Source of the DNA: Fasciola hepatica | Lineage: Eukaryota > Platyhelminthes > Trematoda > Plagiorchiida > Fasciolidae | Length of the DNA: 64,000 nucleotides | Assembly (NCBI GenBank): GCA_948099385.1 | Contig: CANUEZ040000207.1 | Location: 310,001-374,000 of the forward strand | Direction: 5' to 3' | In this document: positions 21,481 to 30,889 of the stretch, piece by piece | Layout: each line of letters starts with the position of its first letter | How positions within the stretch are numbered: position 1 is the stretch's first letter | Translations under genes and position numbers: made by a program | The notes under the pieces: generated by a model | Told to the model about the DNA's origin: nothing | The model's database searches: none | The model's input: only the letters and a program-made list of their open reading frames with translations

Positions 21481-23723
21481 ATGGAAAGTTGGGTGTCTGG
21501 ACTATTTTGTGTTTTCTTGGTTCTATATGAATCAAATGCCCAAGAAGTAGCGACGCGAGAAGAACTGAATCAGAAGATGTTAGACTGGCACAACGAGTTC
21601 AGGAGAAAGGTGTTAAACTGTCAATTGAAAGGGCAACCTCAAGCCAAGACAATACCAGATATATTAAGTTATATCCCATTCATGCAAGGATATCCAGTCA
21701 TCTACTCAAGTAGATGCACTCATTCAGTTTCGTAAATAAATCAGTTGAATTACGGGAGCCAATCCAAGTACAATGATTCTTTTGAACGAAAATTTGATGT
21801 TATTAACTGACTCTCATAAAAGTCCAGAAACAATTCCATTGTGAGGCCTATTGGTTTCTCCTCTTGCAAACAGATCGAACACGTTACCGATACATTGAGT
21901 CCTTCTCTTTGTTACGCGATGATCAATATTCTACTATATCAAACGTCGTTCTTTTTGATCAACGGTTTCTCCCTCCTCTGATACTAATTGAAATATTCAC
22001 AGTGCGAAACACCGACGGAAAATCAAAACTATAATGAAATGTCGTAGTTCTGAATAAATCCAACACGAGTTTGACATAAACCACGCAATAAGTGGTCAGA
22101 TGTCCAAAAATGTAAACTTGATTTTGAATTTCGTATAGTTCTGATGTTTTGTTCTTCATAGCAGAGATGGGACAATAAGAGCTGTAACTTTCGGTGGAAC
22201 TGCCGTAATACTCGTAACCTCAATAAACAAGTGTGATCATATTTATACTTTTAGATTTATGATGCTGAATTGGCTGCAAAGGCACTACAGTGGGCAAGCA
22301 ATTGTACCGTTGGCCACGATGCAGACGCAGGTCGGGCTACCGACAAGTATCCATCCGTAGGTCAGAATTTCGCTGGAAATTACAACTTTCAACAGTAAGT
22401 CTTCTTGAGTGCTTAAGAGGAATACTAGAAAATGAATGAGCAGTTCATGGCTGTCAAAGTGCAGAGGAAGAAGATGCCTCATATCACAACTGCCATCAAT
22501 CATCATCCTTTTCTGTTTCATTCACTCTCCAGAGGATTCAACGCGTGGGTCAATGAAAATGTGGATTACAATTTCGACGGAAACTCGTGCAATTCTGGAA
22601 AAATGTGTGGCCATTACACTCAGGTTATCTCTTTTTCAAGTTTGTCTTCACGAATCGATCTGTTGCACTCGTGTTTCATACCAGCCCAAAAAGTCACGAA
22701 ATTTATGCTTTTGTGATACTCGACATTTATAATCAAGACGGGAGATGGATGAACGAAATCTCAGCCCGAGAACCTATTAGAATCCTAACTTAACGTGACA
22801 ACGGGGTGTAATGGAGTTAGTGGCCATGTAAGACATGGTTTGTTGAGATGTTCTACATCGTTCCCATTGATAATTTATCCAACTCACCTTAGGACATCAT
22901 TCAAATCCATGAATTGGAAACAATCTATATACCAAGCTCTTTTTCCACTCTCACGCAGTCACACACAGCAACTGTCGTTCGGTTCATAAATCTCCAATTG
23001 AGTACCACAGCGAACAGGAGTATCAATTATTTTGCCGGTTTTCCTCTGGTGAGTGGAAGAATGTCTATGTTCGATCGAATTCAATTTAGTCGATGCGTAA
23101 AACAAGTAGAACTTCGATAATGTACAAAGTAGCAGTTTTGGTGATGTACAAATTTATTGGAATTCAGGAACTTTCGTCTACTTTTGTTATCTCACAGGTG
23201 GCTTGGGCCAGTTCAAAAGCACTAGGATGTGGCTACAAGAACTGTCTCAGCAATCCCAGTTTCCTTTATGGTAATGCGATAGTGTGCAATTACGGCCCAG
23301 CGTAAGTCGATTCATATAATAAATATTTGATTCGGTGAAGTTTTGTTCTCCTTTTCAGTTGAAGAAATAATATTGATGTGTGAATTAGGAAAACAAGATA
23401 GTTACATTTTCACATTTAGTTCATCCTCAGACTAATAAAGTTGAATTCGTTGGTAATAGAAAGAAACGTAATCGTGGGATAAACTTGGTTTTATGCAATG
23501 TTAAAGAAACAGAGTGGGTGAGAAAGAACATGGGAAAGGTTAGGCACGGTCTTCCAAATACAGCTTACCACCGGACACCAACTTACTGTCGTCAGTCAAG
23601 GTAGGTGAATCGTTTATGTACGTTTGCGTCGCAAACACAGATTGGGCAATAGGATACAGGTGTCGTGTGTGTCGATGGTTGTACACGTAAATAACGTTAT
23701 ACATATAACATTACACTTGCATG

Positions 23724-23768
<45 letters not shown>

Positions 23769-24872
23769 CTGGTGGTGGTGGTACGCGCCCCGTAATCAGC
23801 ACAACGTCAAAATGTTACCATTCAATTTGGCTGGCTGTGAAACCGGTCCTAAATATTTATCTCAGATTCGGCATTCAGAAAAGCATATGCTACATGCTCA
23901 TGAGGGTCAGAATTTTCAGCAGTAGAAGTGCCAATATTGATAACAATTTCTGAATCCCTTTACTCAGTATACTGTAACTGTACCATATTTCACCAAGAGG
24001 GTATGAAGGTGAACCAATAAGAAAAATTAAGGCCGCAGAGGTCCCGGAACTTAAACCTGGTTCTTCAAGGTCTGCGGTCTGCTATGAAGACTGCTCGACC
24101 ACCATTGGTTGGTAGTTGAAATGAACGACACAAGTTCTCACAGAACGCGGCTCAAACGGAACAGAGTGGGAATAGGTATATTTATCGCAATTACTTCCAA
24201 GTATTGTGTGGGATTGGTGAATCTTTGCTTAGCTCACTGTCCTTTGCACTCCACTTTTCACGCACAAATCTCAGGTCATCCTAGCAACCTGCACTCGGAA
24301 GCACCAGACTCAAACTTTAGTCTTTTTAGAGCTTATCAGTGGTGCCTATTCTCGGCTACACTCAGGGTTTGAACTCGGACCTTTTTATCTCGAAGGCCTG
24401 TATGTTGATACTGCACCACCCGGTTCTCCTCCGGGCTGATCCTTATTACCAAGTTGAACTTGTTCAGATGTCGTCCTCTATGACAGTCAGAAATGGATGA
24501 CAGCTTTAAATTGAAACAAGGTATCTGTCCCGTTAACTCCATGCGAATGCTTGGTGCTTCCGAGTGTACGGTTAGTTGGGCGACCTGAGGTTTGTAGTTG
24601 AAAGGTGGAGTACAAAGAACATCCAGCCCAACGGAGTGGGAATCCACAATAATTTTTAATGTTTGCTGTTCAGTATGCTGATTTTGACGTAGTTGATTGG
24701 CTGACCATTGTTTTGTAAATTTCTCAGAGGAAATTATAACGGTCAGCGTCCTTATGAAAAAGAACAACATCGTCAATGCCCACCTGAAGGACAAACAACA
24801 ACAACAACAACAGCAACCCCGACATCGGGAGCAGAAACAACAGATAACAATACAACCAACAAGGGCAACTAA
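21481..24872 (+). CDS. Secreted CAP/SCP-TAPS (venom allergen-like) protein, five exons
   Basis: Exons: 21481-21663, 22255-22394, 22533-22623, 23198-23301 and 24728-24872 (TAA 24870-24872), joining in frame to 220 residues. Residues 1-20 are a signal peptide (leader ending ESNA). The CAP domain shows MLDWHNEFRRKVLN, the helminth-type GQPQAKTIPD, GHDAD with His82, GQN at 97-99 (Gln where many CAP proteins have Glu), signature 1 GHYTQVAWASS with His135, and signature 2 IVCNYGPAGNY. A tail follows with six Thr at 196-201 and NNTT sequons; another sequon is N77. Introns 2-4 have GT/AG ends. Intron 1 begins TTAAGT where GTAAGT is expected, so normal splicing may fail; read-through stops at 21735 (84 residues). 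An in-frame Met at 21331 is rejected because the signal peptide starts at 21481. Intron 4 holds a TA repeat and SINEs. Confidence 0.9.
23727..23765. repeat. (TA)n microsatellite in VAL intron 4
   Basis: 39 bp of alternating AT, against 35 bp at the matching right-arm site. The 4-bp difference explains the step in paired coordinates between 68485 and 68489. Confidence 0.95.
24199..24550 (-). mobile_element. tRNA-derived SINE, family 1, copy B with full tail
   Basis: Read on the minus strand it shares with copy A (5838): GGAGTTAAC, GAACAAGTTCAACTTGG, GGATCAGCCCGGA, an A-box-like GGTGGTGCAGTATC region, GCCTTCGAGATAAAAAGG, the B-box GAGTTCAAACCCTG, CACTGATAAGCTCTAA and GAGTCTGGTGCTTCCGAGTG. It extends about 90 bp beyond the end of copy A. 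It lies in intron 4 of the VAL gene, opposite to transcription. Confidence 0.65.
24551..24660 (+). mobile_element. SINE family 1, 3' fragment in inverted orientation (copy C)
   Basis: Only the 3' tail of the family (TTGGTGCTTCCGAGTG..., GACCTGAGRTTTGT, GTGGAGTRCAAAG, GGGAATCCACA). It starts exactly where copy B starts on the opposite strand, so the two form a head-to-head pair about 70 bp before VAL exon 5. Confidence 0.6.
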
Positions 24873-25165
24873 TCCAGACTCCAATGGACTTTCCGGACAC
24901 AACTGTACGCAATAGGGACATGTTAGCTCACGATCTCCCAAGATCTCCTGTGATTTGTTCCACACCTGTTCCTCTTTTCCGGAGAAACGTGAGAAATAGA
25001 AGGACACGCCCTTATCATGTTCTGACAATATTGTTTTTGCGATGATAATGGCAATACATTATTAACTGATACAACACTAAAAACTAACACAAATTATTCT
25101 CGAACATATTTGCTCAGTCACATACAAGCCTGTCTACGACAGCTATCGTGTGTTTGTTGTGATGC

Positions 25166-25171
25166 AATAAA
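25166..25171 (+). terminator. Candidate VAL polyadenylation signal
   Basis: AATAAA about 295 bp after the VAL stop codon, followed within 50 bases by a T/G-rich stretch. It is the first canonical signal downstream of the stop that I noticed. Confidence 0.35.
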
Positions 25172-25590
25172 CAAGATCACGTGTTCCCTCCACTTTGTCT
25201 TTTGTTTCCATTTTGTCTCGAGGTTGAAGTACCTGACCATTTTGGGTATAACTATCTACGGCGTAACTGTTCACGTAGTTGTTCGATTTTGTTCAACTTC
25301 TGAAATAAGTCAAAATTTCTGGTTATCATTCTTCAAGAAAAAGTCACAGATTGTGATTCTTGCTTTCTCTATGTTCAGGCTTTAAACCTGGGGCACTGAT
25401 TAGGCCCTCCAAAGTGCACATATAACATAGTATCCTGTTGATTATATTCCAAATACCAACCACAAAGACAACCCAAATAAAATGTCCCTTTCTTTGCACG
25501 TTATGCGCTTCATCTGACTAGCACTGCAGGCCTGAATAATAGACGGAAATAGTCCTCCCTAATTCATTATGTTTTTTGCATTTCTTCAAT

Positions 25591-25905
25591 AATAAAAAAT
25601 GCAAGCGGATTTCTCATTATTACAAGGTTCAAACTCCTCGTGCAAATAAAACATTCCTTGAATATATGGTTCAATTTCCGCTAGACGACATTCAGCCGTG
25701 TGCTGTTTTTTCAATTATGAAGATCTCGAAAAAGTTAGCCGAGTGAATAAAAGCAGGGCAGCTATTGTATCACTGGAATAGTGGTTTGTGCATTATTGGA
25801 TATTCATTTGCGCTATTCACACCCGACTGACCGGACCGAGGTAGACTAGCTAATAAAACATTTGTCCGGCTAGCAAAATGCCGCCGGTATGATTCCGGCT
25901 AGATG
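25591..25905 (+). mobile_element. tRNA-related SINE, family 2, tail (25591-25675) and head (25811-25905)
   Basis: The tail block (AAAAATGCAAGCGG..., AAACTCCTCGTGCAAATAAAACATTCCTTGAATATATGGTT in pieces) matches 27453-27533. The head block (CGCTATTCACACCCGACTG, then a tRNA-like AGCTAATAAAACATTTGTCC and a B-box-like GGTATGATTCCGGC) matches 27361-27440. In this copy the tail lies before the head, so there are two partial insertions or a rearranged one. Confidence 0.5.
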
Positions 25906-25935
25906 CTTCAGATTTTCCATTGCGTACCAAATTGA

Positions 25936-26128
25936 GAGCAAACTAAAGATGACTCACAGAATAAGAAAGATGAATTGGGATTCAAAGCTGTCTCTGCACG
26001 TGCTTGTGAAATCGATCCCACTGAGGAGTGGTCAATTGATTCCCCACATGTTCGGAACAATAGTCGGGCCAAGAGAGTTTTAGTGGTTGCACAAATTGTC
26101 TCTGAGTACAAAAGGGGAGAGCCACGGA
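25936..26128 (+). CDS. Candidate exon, unknown protein
   Basis: An open frame of about 64 codons after TGA at 25933-25935. It has protein-like composition (DDSQNKKDELGFKAVSARAC, IDPTEEWSIDSPHVRNNSRA, KRVLVVAQIVSEYKRGEP) and ends at a donor CGGAG|GTGAAT. The same frame reopens at 26281-26437 (NLVPQEEVNEYTAKEAVESG). The longer minus-strand frame across this region (26447-25908) looks like its shadow. No family recognised; it may be a decayed mobile element. Confidence 0.25.
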
Positions 26129-27356
26129 GGTGAATAGTCACGGTTTCGACTGAGGTTAAGATGCGACGCTTGACACATCTTGGTGGCTTGTCCCAGACAT
26201 TATAAATTGTAATCAATGAGTTTATCATCACCATTGAGTGTTTTGATCCCATAAGGTGTGGGCATACCTTGCTCGTAATAGTCCTTATTGTTCCTATGTT
26301 TAACAAATCTATGTGCTGTTTACGAAAGTGTCTGGATAAACACCTGAACGTACGATCAATGAACCTAGTTCCACAGGAAGAAGTGAATGAATACACAGCG
26401 AAAGAGGCTGTAGAATCTGGCAATCTGTTCTCCAAATGAAAGCACACAAAGAGTTTGATGCAAACAAACTTTCCAACTGCTCGACATGTACGGTTCTACT
26501 GACCGTTCCTGACAGTCTTGGCTGAATGATCTCGGCCTCCGTATCACATCTGAGTGACATTAAGACGTATACAGACTTCTTTGTGGTTCTTGTTTCTTTC
26601 ACCTCTCGTCATTTCTTTGCATTGCCTTGCCAGTTAATCGTTCAGGATAGTCATTCTGTACTAGAAAATTCGGCAGAAGAAGTTTGTTTTTACTGTCTTC
26701 AGTGCACACTTATTTTGCTCTTCCGGACAAGCAAGGTAATAGATTTCTCTTCATTTTGTTTAGAGCATTACTGTGAAACTAGATGTATTACCTGTTCCAC
26801 ATTGCGTTTCTATGCACTGCTAACGGAAAGGAGTATTCAACACGACGGCTCAGCACATTGTTCTCAATAACAAATTATTGAGCATACGGACCGTGGAAAT
26901 CACCGACAGGAGTTTGGCAAAATGATGTGCGCGCCGTAACGTCATGAGCTGGACCCAGCCAAAAGTGGTTTATCGGTTTTTTGTGAGGGCTTGAACTGAC
27001 TTAGATGGAATTCAGACATTTACCTTTTCGAGTTTGTCAAGATTACCCCGGGGCTTGCCGTCAGAGCAATCAATTGGTGGATCTGATTTCACGGAATAAA
27101 GTGGGTGACAAAGTGACAGTAAAACAACATTGATAGGTGAGAGCCCCATTTGCTCGTAGTCATACCGGCTTCGAGTTCTATTATGTACTCTTTTTAAATG
27201 TATGTGGTTATGTAATGGAAATTCCACTTGTAATTTTCACATCGAGAAGTCGATCTCCGCAAGCTAGAATCAAATCGGCCGGGCAAGCTCAGAGGTCGAA
27301 ACCAGAAGAGTTGTTGTGCATGTTTGGAATAGTGGATTTAGCGCCATCGATTTTTC

Positions 27357-27533
27357 ACGTGCGCTGTTCGCACCCGACTGTCGGCACGGCGACAGGTCAG
27401 TTGGTAGAGCACCTGCCCAGCTCAAGATCCGCTCGCGGCTTTCTATTTTCGACGTAAAAAAAGCAAGTGCATTTTCCATCACCTAAGACTTAGACTCCTC
27501 GTGCCAGTAATACATTCCATGAATATATAGTTA
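27357..27533 (+). mobile_element. tRNA-related SINE, family 2, contiguous copy
   Basis: The clearest copy: CGCTGTTCGCACCCGACTG, a tRNA-like A-box region AGGTCAGTTGGTAGAGCACCT, a decayed B-box region (GATCCGCTCGCGGC), then the A-rich GCAAGTGCATTTTCCAT tail and CTCCTCGTGCCAGTAATACATTCC. The A-box context CAGTTGGTAGAGC is nearly that of a true tRNA. Confidence 0.6.
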
Positions 27534-27539
27534 TCTTGG

Positions 27540-28890
27540 ATCCAAAGCAGTAGTCTTGTATCTGCGTAATTCGTTTGAGTTGGTCTGCTTAAGACAACAG
27601 CAGTCGAGCGTATCATGGACGTTTATTCGTTGTTTCTGTGGATGCTTTCAATACACGCATTTCAACTAAGACGAACAGAACATCTACCAATATTTGCCTC
27701 AACTGATTCAACTGTGCTTTCTCTCCAATTGTCGGGTTTATCTAATGTTGTTCGGTCCTAGCAAATATACCACTGCTACTCTGAATTTTATTCCAGGGAA
27801 AGGATAAACCTGATTTCGGACTACATTGAACTTCCTTGGTGAAAAACTCTCAGTAACCTCCAGTGAAAACACGTGTCCTATCAACAAAACTACCACTAAT
27901 ATTCAGCATCGAAAAGTGGCCATGTTTCGAGATGGCAACAGCGAAGAATGATTACTGAGCTCAGTACATACATGGTCACTAGACTGTTGTCGCACTTCAC
28001 TACAAAACTGTGCGTGATCACGTCAATGCCTCTGACAACCGTGCGTTGTGCAGTTCACTCATCACTCAATATGTTGCAGTGCACGCGCTCCATCTGAGCT
28101 GCACATAGTTACACTTTATCCTATGGGAACCGCTCCGTCGAAGGATCGATGTCTTTAGCTTCGACCAAGCGAGGCTTTTTAATTCCAGCTGTCTATCCTT
28201 CCAATTTATTCTTTTGCGGCCATACTATGCTCATGTAGCTCATCGATCTCATTCCTATACCTCAACTAATATCGTTTTTTCCACATCCTTCCTTGTCCTC
28301 CCTTCTCACGTCTGAAGCTTTTACGCACCAGTGCCACTCACAACTACGCCCAAATCCCATGTAACTACCCACCATTTTCATTTTCGCCTCACTTCATTCA
28401 TGAAACTGCTTGCTGGCATGTAGCTCTCCAGCTCCATCGTCCCATTTCCGCTACGCATATATTCCTTGTGAGCACTGTTCCGTCACGGATTTACTTGCCC
28501 TGTTGCCTCTGTTCTCCTCAGACTTCATCCTGTTTCACCTGTAGTAAAAATACCTGAATGATCATCTCTTAACTGTTTCTCTTCGGTCAGTTTTCTCACC
28601 TCCTGTTTTATATATCGTTCGCCACAGGCATCTTTTCTGCGCTTCTCGGATTGCTCGGCTTTTCCACATTCCACCTGTTATACAGAAAACGTTACATCAA
28701 GAATTTCTTGTACAGTTAAAAACCATATGATCTGGCTTTTCTAAGTCTTTCTGATCTTTCATTTCCCCATTCCTTTCGTACGTTGTTCTCCGTCACAACT
28801 GCTACATTCTTGAACCACATTCCGTTTTACCTTACAGATGCCTTTCCCTGCTGACAGTCCACACTACTCCGACTAATTTACCTCTCAGAT
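27540..28890. other. No recognised gene
   Basis: From about 28170 to 28890 the plus strand is strongly pyrimidine-rich. No coding frame or motif was identified. Confidence 0.35.
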
Positions 28891-28899
28891 ACACTCAGT

Positions 28900-29675
28900 C
28901 TATTTGTCATTTTGGCGTTTGCATTCACCGAATACAAGTCAGAAGAAATCAAAGTTAACTTTTACTGAAAGCACCCCAACTTCCCACGTAAAGTGAGTCT
29001 GTCTGAAATCGTGATTTTGGTAGGAGATATGAATGTCACTGTAGGAAGGCTGTCATCGGACGAGGTTCAATTCGGAAGCTCTTTTGGACTGGATTCCAGT
29101 CGCTCAGTAATCTGGTAATGGTTTTTGCATCGTGCTCTGAACGTCGTTTATCGGCCGCCAGTATGCACTTCAGACGTTACAACAGCCGATGCACCGCATG
29201 GCCTATACCTTCTTTGAGTCCATGGTGGACCCAAGTCGACCAAATCGCTATGATCTACAAATGGCGGAGTTGCATACAAGACTGTCGACTGTAAGCAGTA
29301 CCTCTGCTGGGTTTGATCATACAGTATTTGCACTTAGTTGTCCACGTGCTTCGGTGGGCGATCCAAAAGCACGCTTTCCAATCCATCTCAACTATCCGTC
29401 TTCCTAAAGGCGCTAGTTGAAGTCTAGAAAAAGCCACACGTGATAACATGAGCAAGCTTTTATCGATTATTAAGAATGCTTTGCGTTTCGCTGGCCCAGT
29501 AGTTTGTGGTTGGTTTCGTCGTGCAGTAAAACCCTGGATTTCAGTAGGTTATCTGTGATTTACCGAAGCACGCCAGTAGATATTAGCTGAAGGAGCAGAT
29601 ACTGGTACTCTTTCCAAAGTGATCCCTCCACTTTCACTCTGGTGGCTCGAATATATTTTGCGAATGCCTGTCCCC
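28900..29675 (+). mobile_element. RTE-like LINE fragment cut at the inverted-repeat boundary
   Basis: The plus strand encodes a decayed apurinic-type endonuclease: EIVILVGDMNVTVGRLSSDE (like VLAGDFNAQxGxLSxxE), FGLDSSRS, then WTQVDQIAMIYKWRSCIQDC (like WTQIDHIAISxRWRxxIQDC). Most of the reverse transcriptase is missing. The C-terminal LWWLEYILRMPVP (the RWLGHVLRMP block) begins at about 29640 and is cut at 29675, where the palindrome arm ends. The corresponding right-side element continues past this point. Confidence 0.8.
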
Positions 29676-29679
29676 TGAT

Positions 29680-30590
29680 TTTTATGAGGCAGTGGCTAAC
29701 GCACAAATGTAGCTCAATCAGTAATAGTTCCTGTTTTGAATCTGTTTTGGTTTGAGTTTGTCAAGTTCATTCAGGTATCGGTCACTCACAGCCTAAAAGT
29801 CCATCATGGGTGCATGTCCTGATATGTTCAGAAAAGGCCGTCAAGCTTTGAGCATGGTTATCCAGTGGTTCGGAAAAACAAATGTGTTCCCCTTTGAACC
29901 ACCAAGTTGAAAAGCCCCAATTGACCTGAGCGAGTGAGGCTGTCCCTGTAGTGAAGCATACAGTAGGACTGATTGTCGTAAGTAAATCTGGCTAACCGAA
30001 GGGGATGACTAGCATATGGACGTGCGTGAAACCTGTGGTGCTTTCGAGGTCATCGGCTATAAAAGTGTTCCGTTCGGTAAATATCGCTCCGCAATCATTT
30101 TGCTAGGACAGAAAATGAACAGCACTTGGTGCAGAGAGATATTTAGTCGACCAGAAGGAACAAACTTTACAGTGGTGACACCAGTCAACTGGATTAAGAC
30201 TGGACCTTTTGCCGGTAAAATAAGTGAAAAGTCTTCGTTCAGTGAAGTAGTGGGTAGTCAGCCTTTGGACTTCATTGGTCAATACCACTCAGGGAGAGCA
30301 GACTGAGCAATGTTGATCGATTAAGACAGCATAATGCGTTTTTGTGTTCCAAATGCAATTTTGACAGTGTGAATCTTTCAACCTGAAGCCAAATCTGTTG
30401 TGGGGTGCGAAGACCGATAAGCATATTGGGTTCGTCTTATTCAGTAGTCTCCATGTTAGTCCGTGGTAGCATAAGCCTATCGAAACATATGAGTGTAACA
30501 AAGTTAAGGCTATGGGACAATGTTCTCAGGTTCTGTCTTGGAAACAGGCTTTGTTTTGGTCAGACCTCAATTACCCGGTATTTTACCTCT
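29680..30590. other. Spacer, no gene recognised
   Basis: Contains a 96-codon plus-strand frame at 30016-30306 (…GYKSVPFGKYRSAIILLGQK…, …VVTPVNWIKTGPFAGK…) of natural-looking composition, but I cannot assign it to a family or find clear splice sites. Confidence 0.3.
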
Positions 30591-30599
30591 TTTAAAACA

Positions 30600-30880
30600 G
30601 ATAGGGTGTCAGCATGCTTCTTGAGTACGATAAGGGATAGTTCATGTGGGCCAGGAGTTGTATTTACCTTCACTTAACACAGCTGTTGGAAGATCCTAGC
30701 GGATTCGATAGTTGGTGAAAGAGATGAGTTGTTGAAGACTGGCATAAAGTTACACTGCAGATCCGAGCTGAAATCAGAGTTGAGTTGTTCAACATCAAAG
30801 TTTTCATTTTTTTTCGTTTCCTGAGCTACTGGCTCCGGTGTTTTATAGCTATTCACATGCCACGACACCGGACTTTCCTA
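30600..30880 (-). mobile_element. CR1-like LINE fragment (RT N-terminal region)
   Basis: The minus strand reads LSPTIESARIFQQLC, then after a stop VNTTPGPHELSLIVLKKHAD followed by TLSVL, resembling the KSPGPDGLxxxxLKKxAD block that opens CR1-type reverse transcriptases. It covers the same region as the right-arm copy near 61900-62050 but is a separate, more decayed insertion. Downstream RT motifs are not recognisable. Confidence 0.45.
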
Positions 30881-30889
30881 AGATGTTAT

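Larger units (their letters stand above)
4530..29675 (+). repeat. Left arm of a giant inverted repeat
   Basis: This 25.1-kb segment is the near-perfect reverse complement of 38814-64000. Paired coordinates add to 68489 near the spacer, 68485 from about 23.7 kb out to 12.8 kb, 68484 out to 4.6 kb, and 68530 beyond the outer TA repeat; these steps mark length differences in a TA run, a poly-T run and a second TA run. Single-base differences are sparse (for example near 18525 and at 29196), apart from a cluster at 12428-12546. The match stops exactly after 29675 (tcccc|tgattt, against tcccc|agtcta on the other strand of the right side). The outer end is not reached within the window. Confidence 0.98.

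Noticed and set aside
23727..23765. TA run considered as a structural or origin-like element
   Set aside because: Plain microsatellite with arm-specific length.
24697..24915. Plus-strand frame with a poly-glutamine run
   Set aside because: It is the +1 reading of the ACA repeat in VAL exon 5. The CAP exon frame encodes poly-Thr there and ends at TAA 24870.
24336..25028. 230-codon minus-strand open frame (also 43461-44153), the longest in the window
   Set aside because: It runs antisense through VAL exon 5 and across SINE copies B and C. Its poly-Cys run is the reverse of the ACA threonine repeat. It is a shadow.
25908..26447. 179-codon minus-strand frame
   Set aside because: Ser/Thr/Arg-rich with no domain. 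The opposite strand has a more protein-like frame and a donor site.
27361..27440. Possible true tRNA gene
   Set aside because: Only the A-box region is good. No complete cloverleaf or acceptor stem could be drawn, and related copies show it is a SINE.
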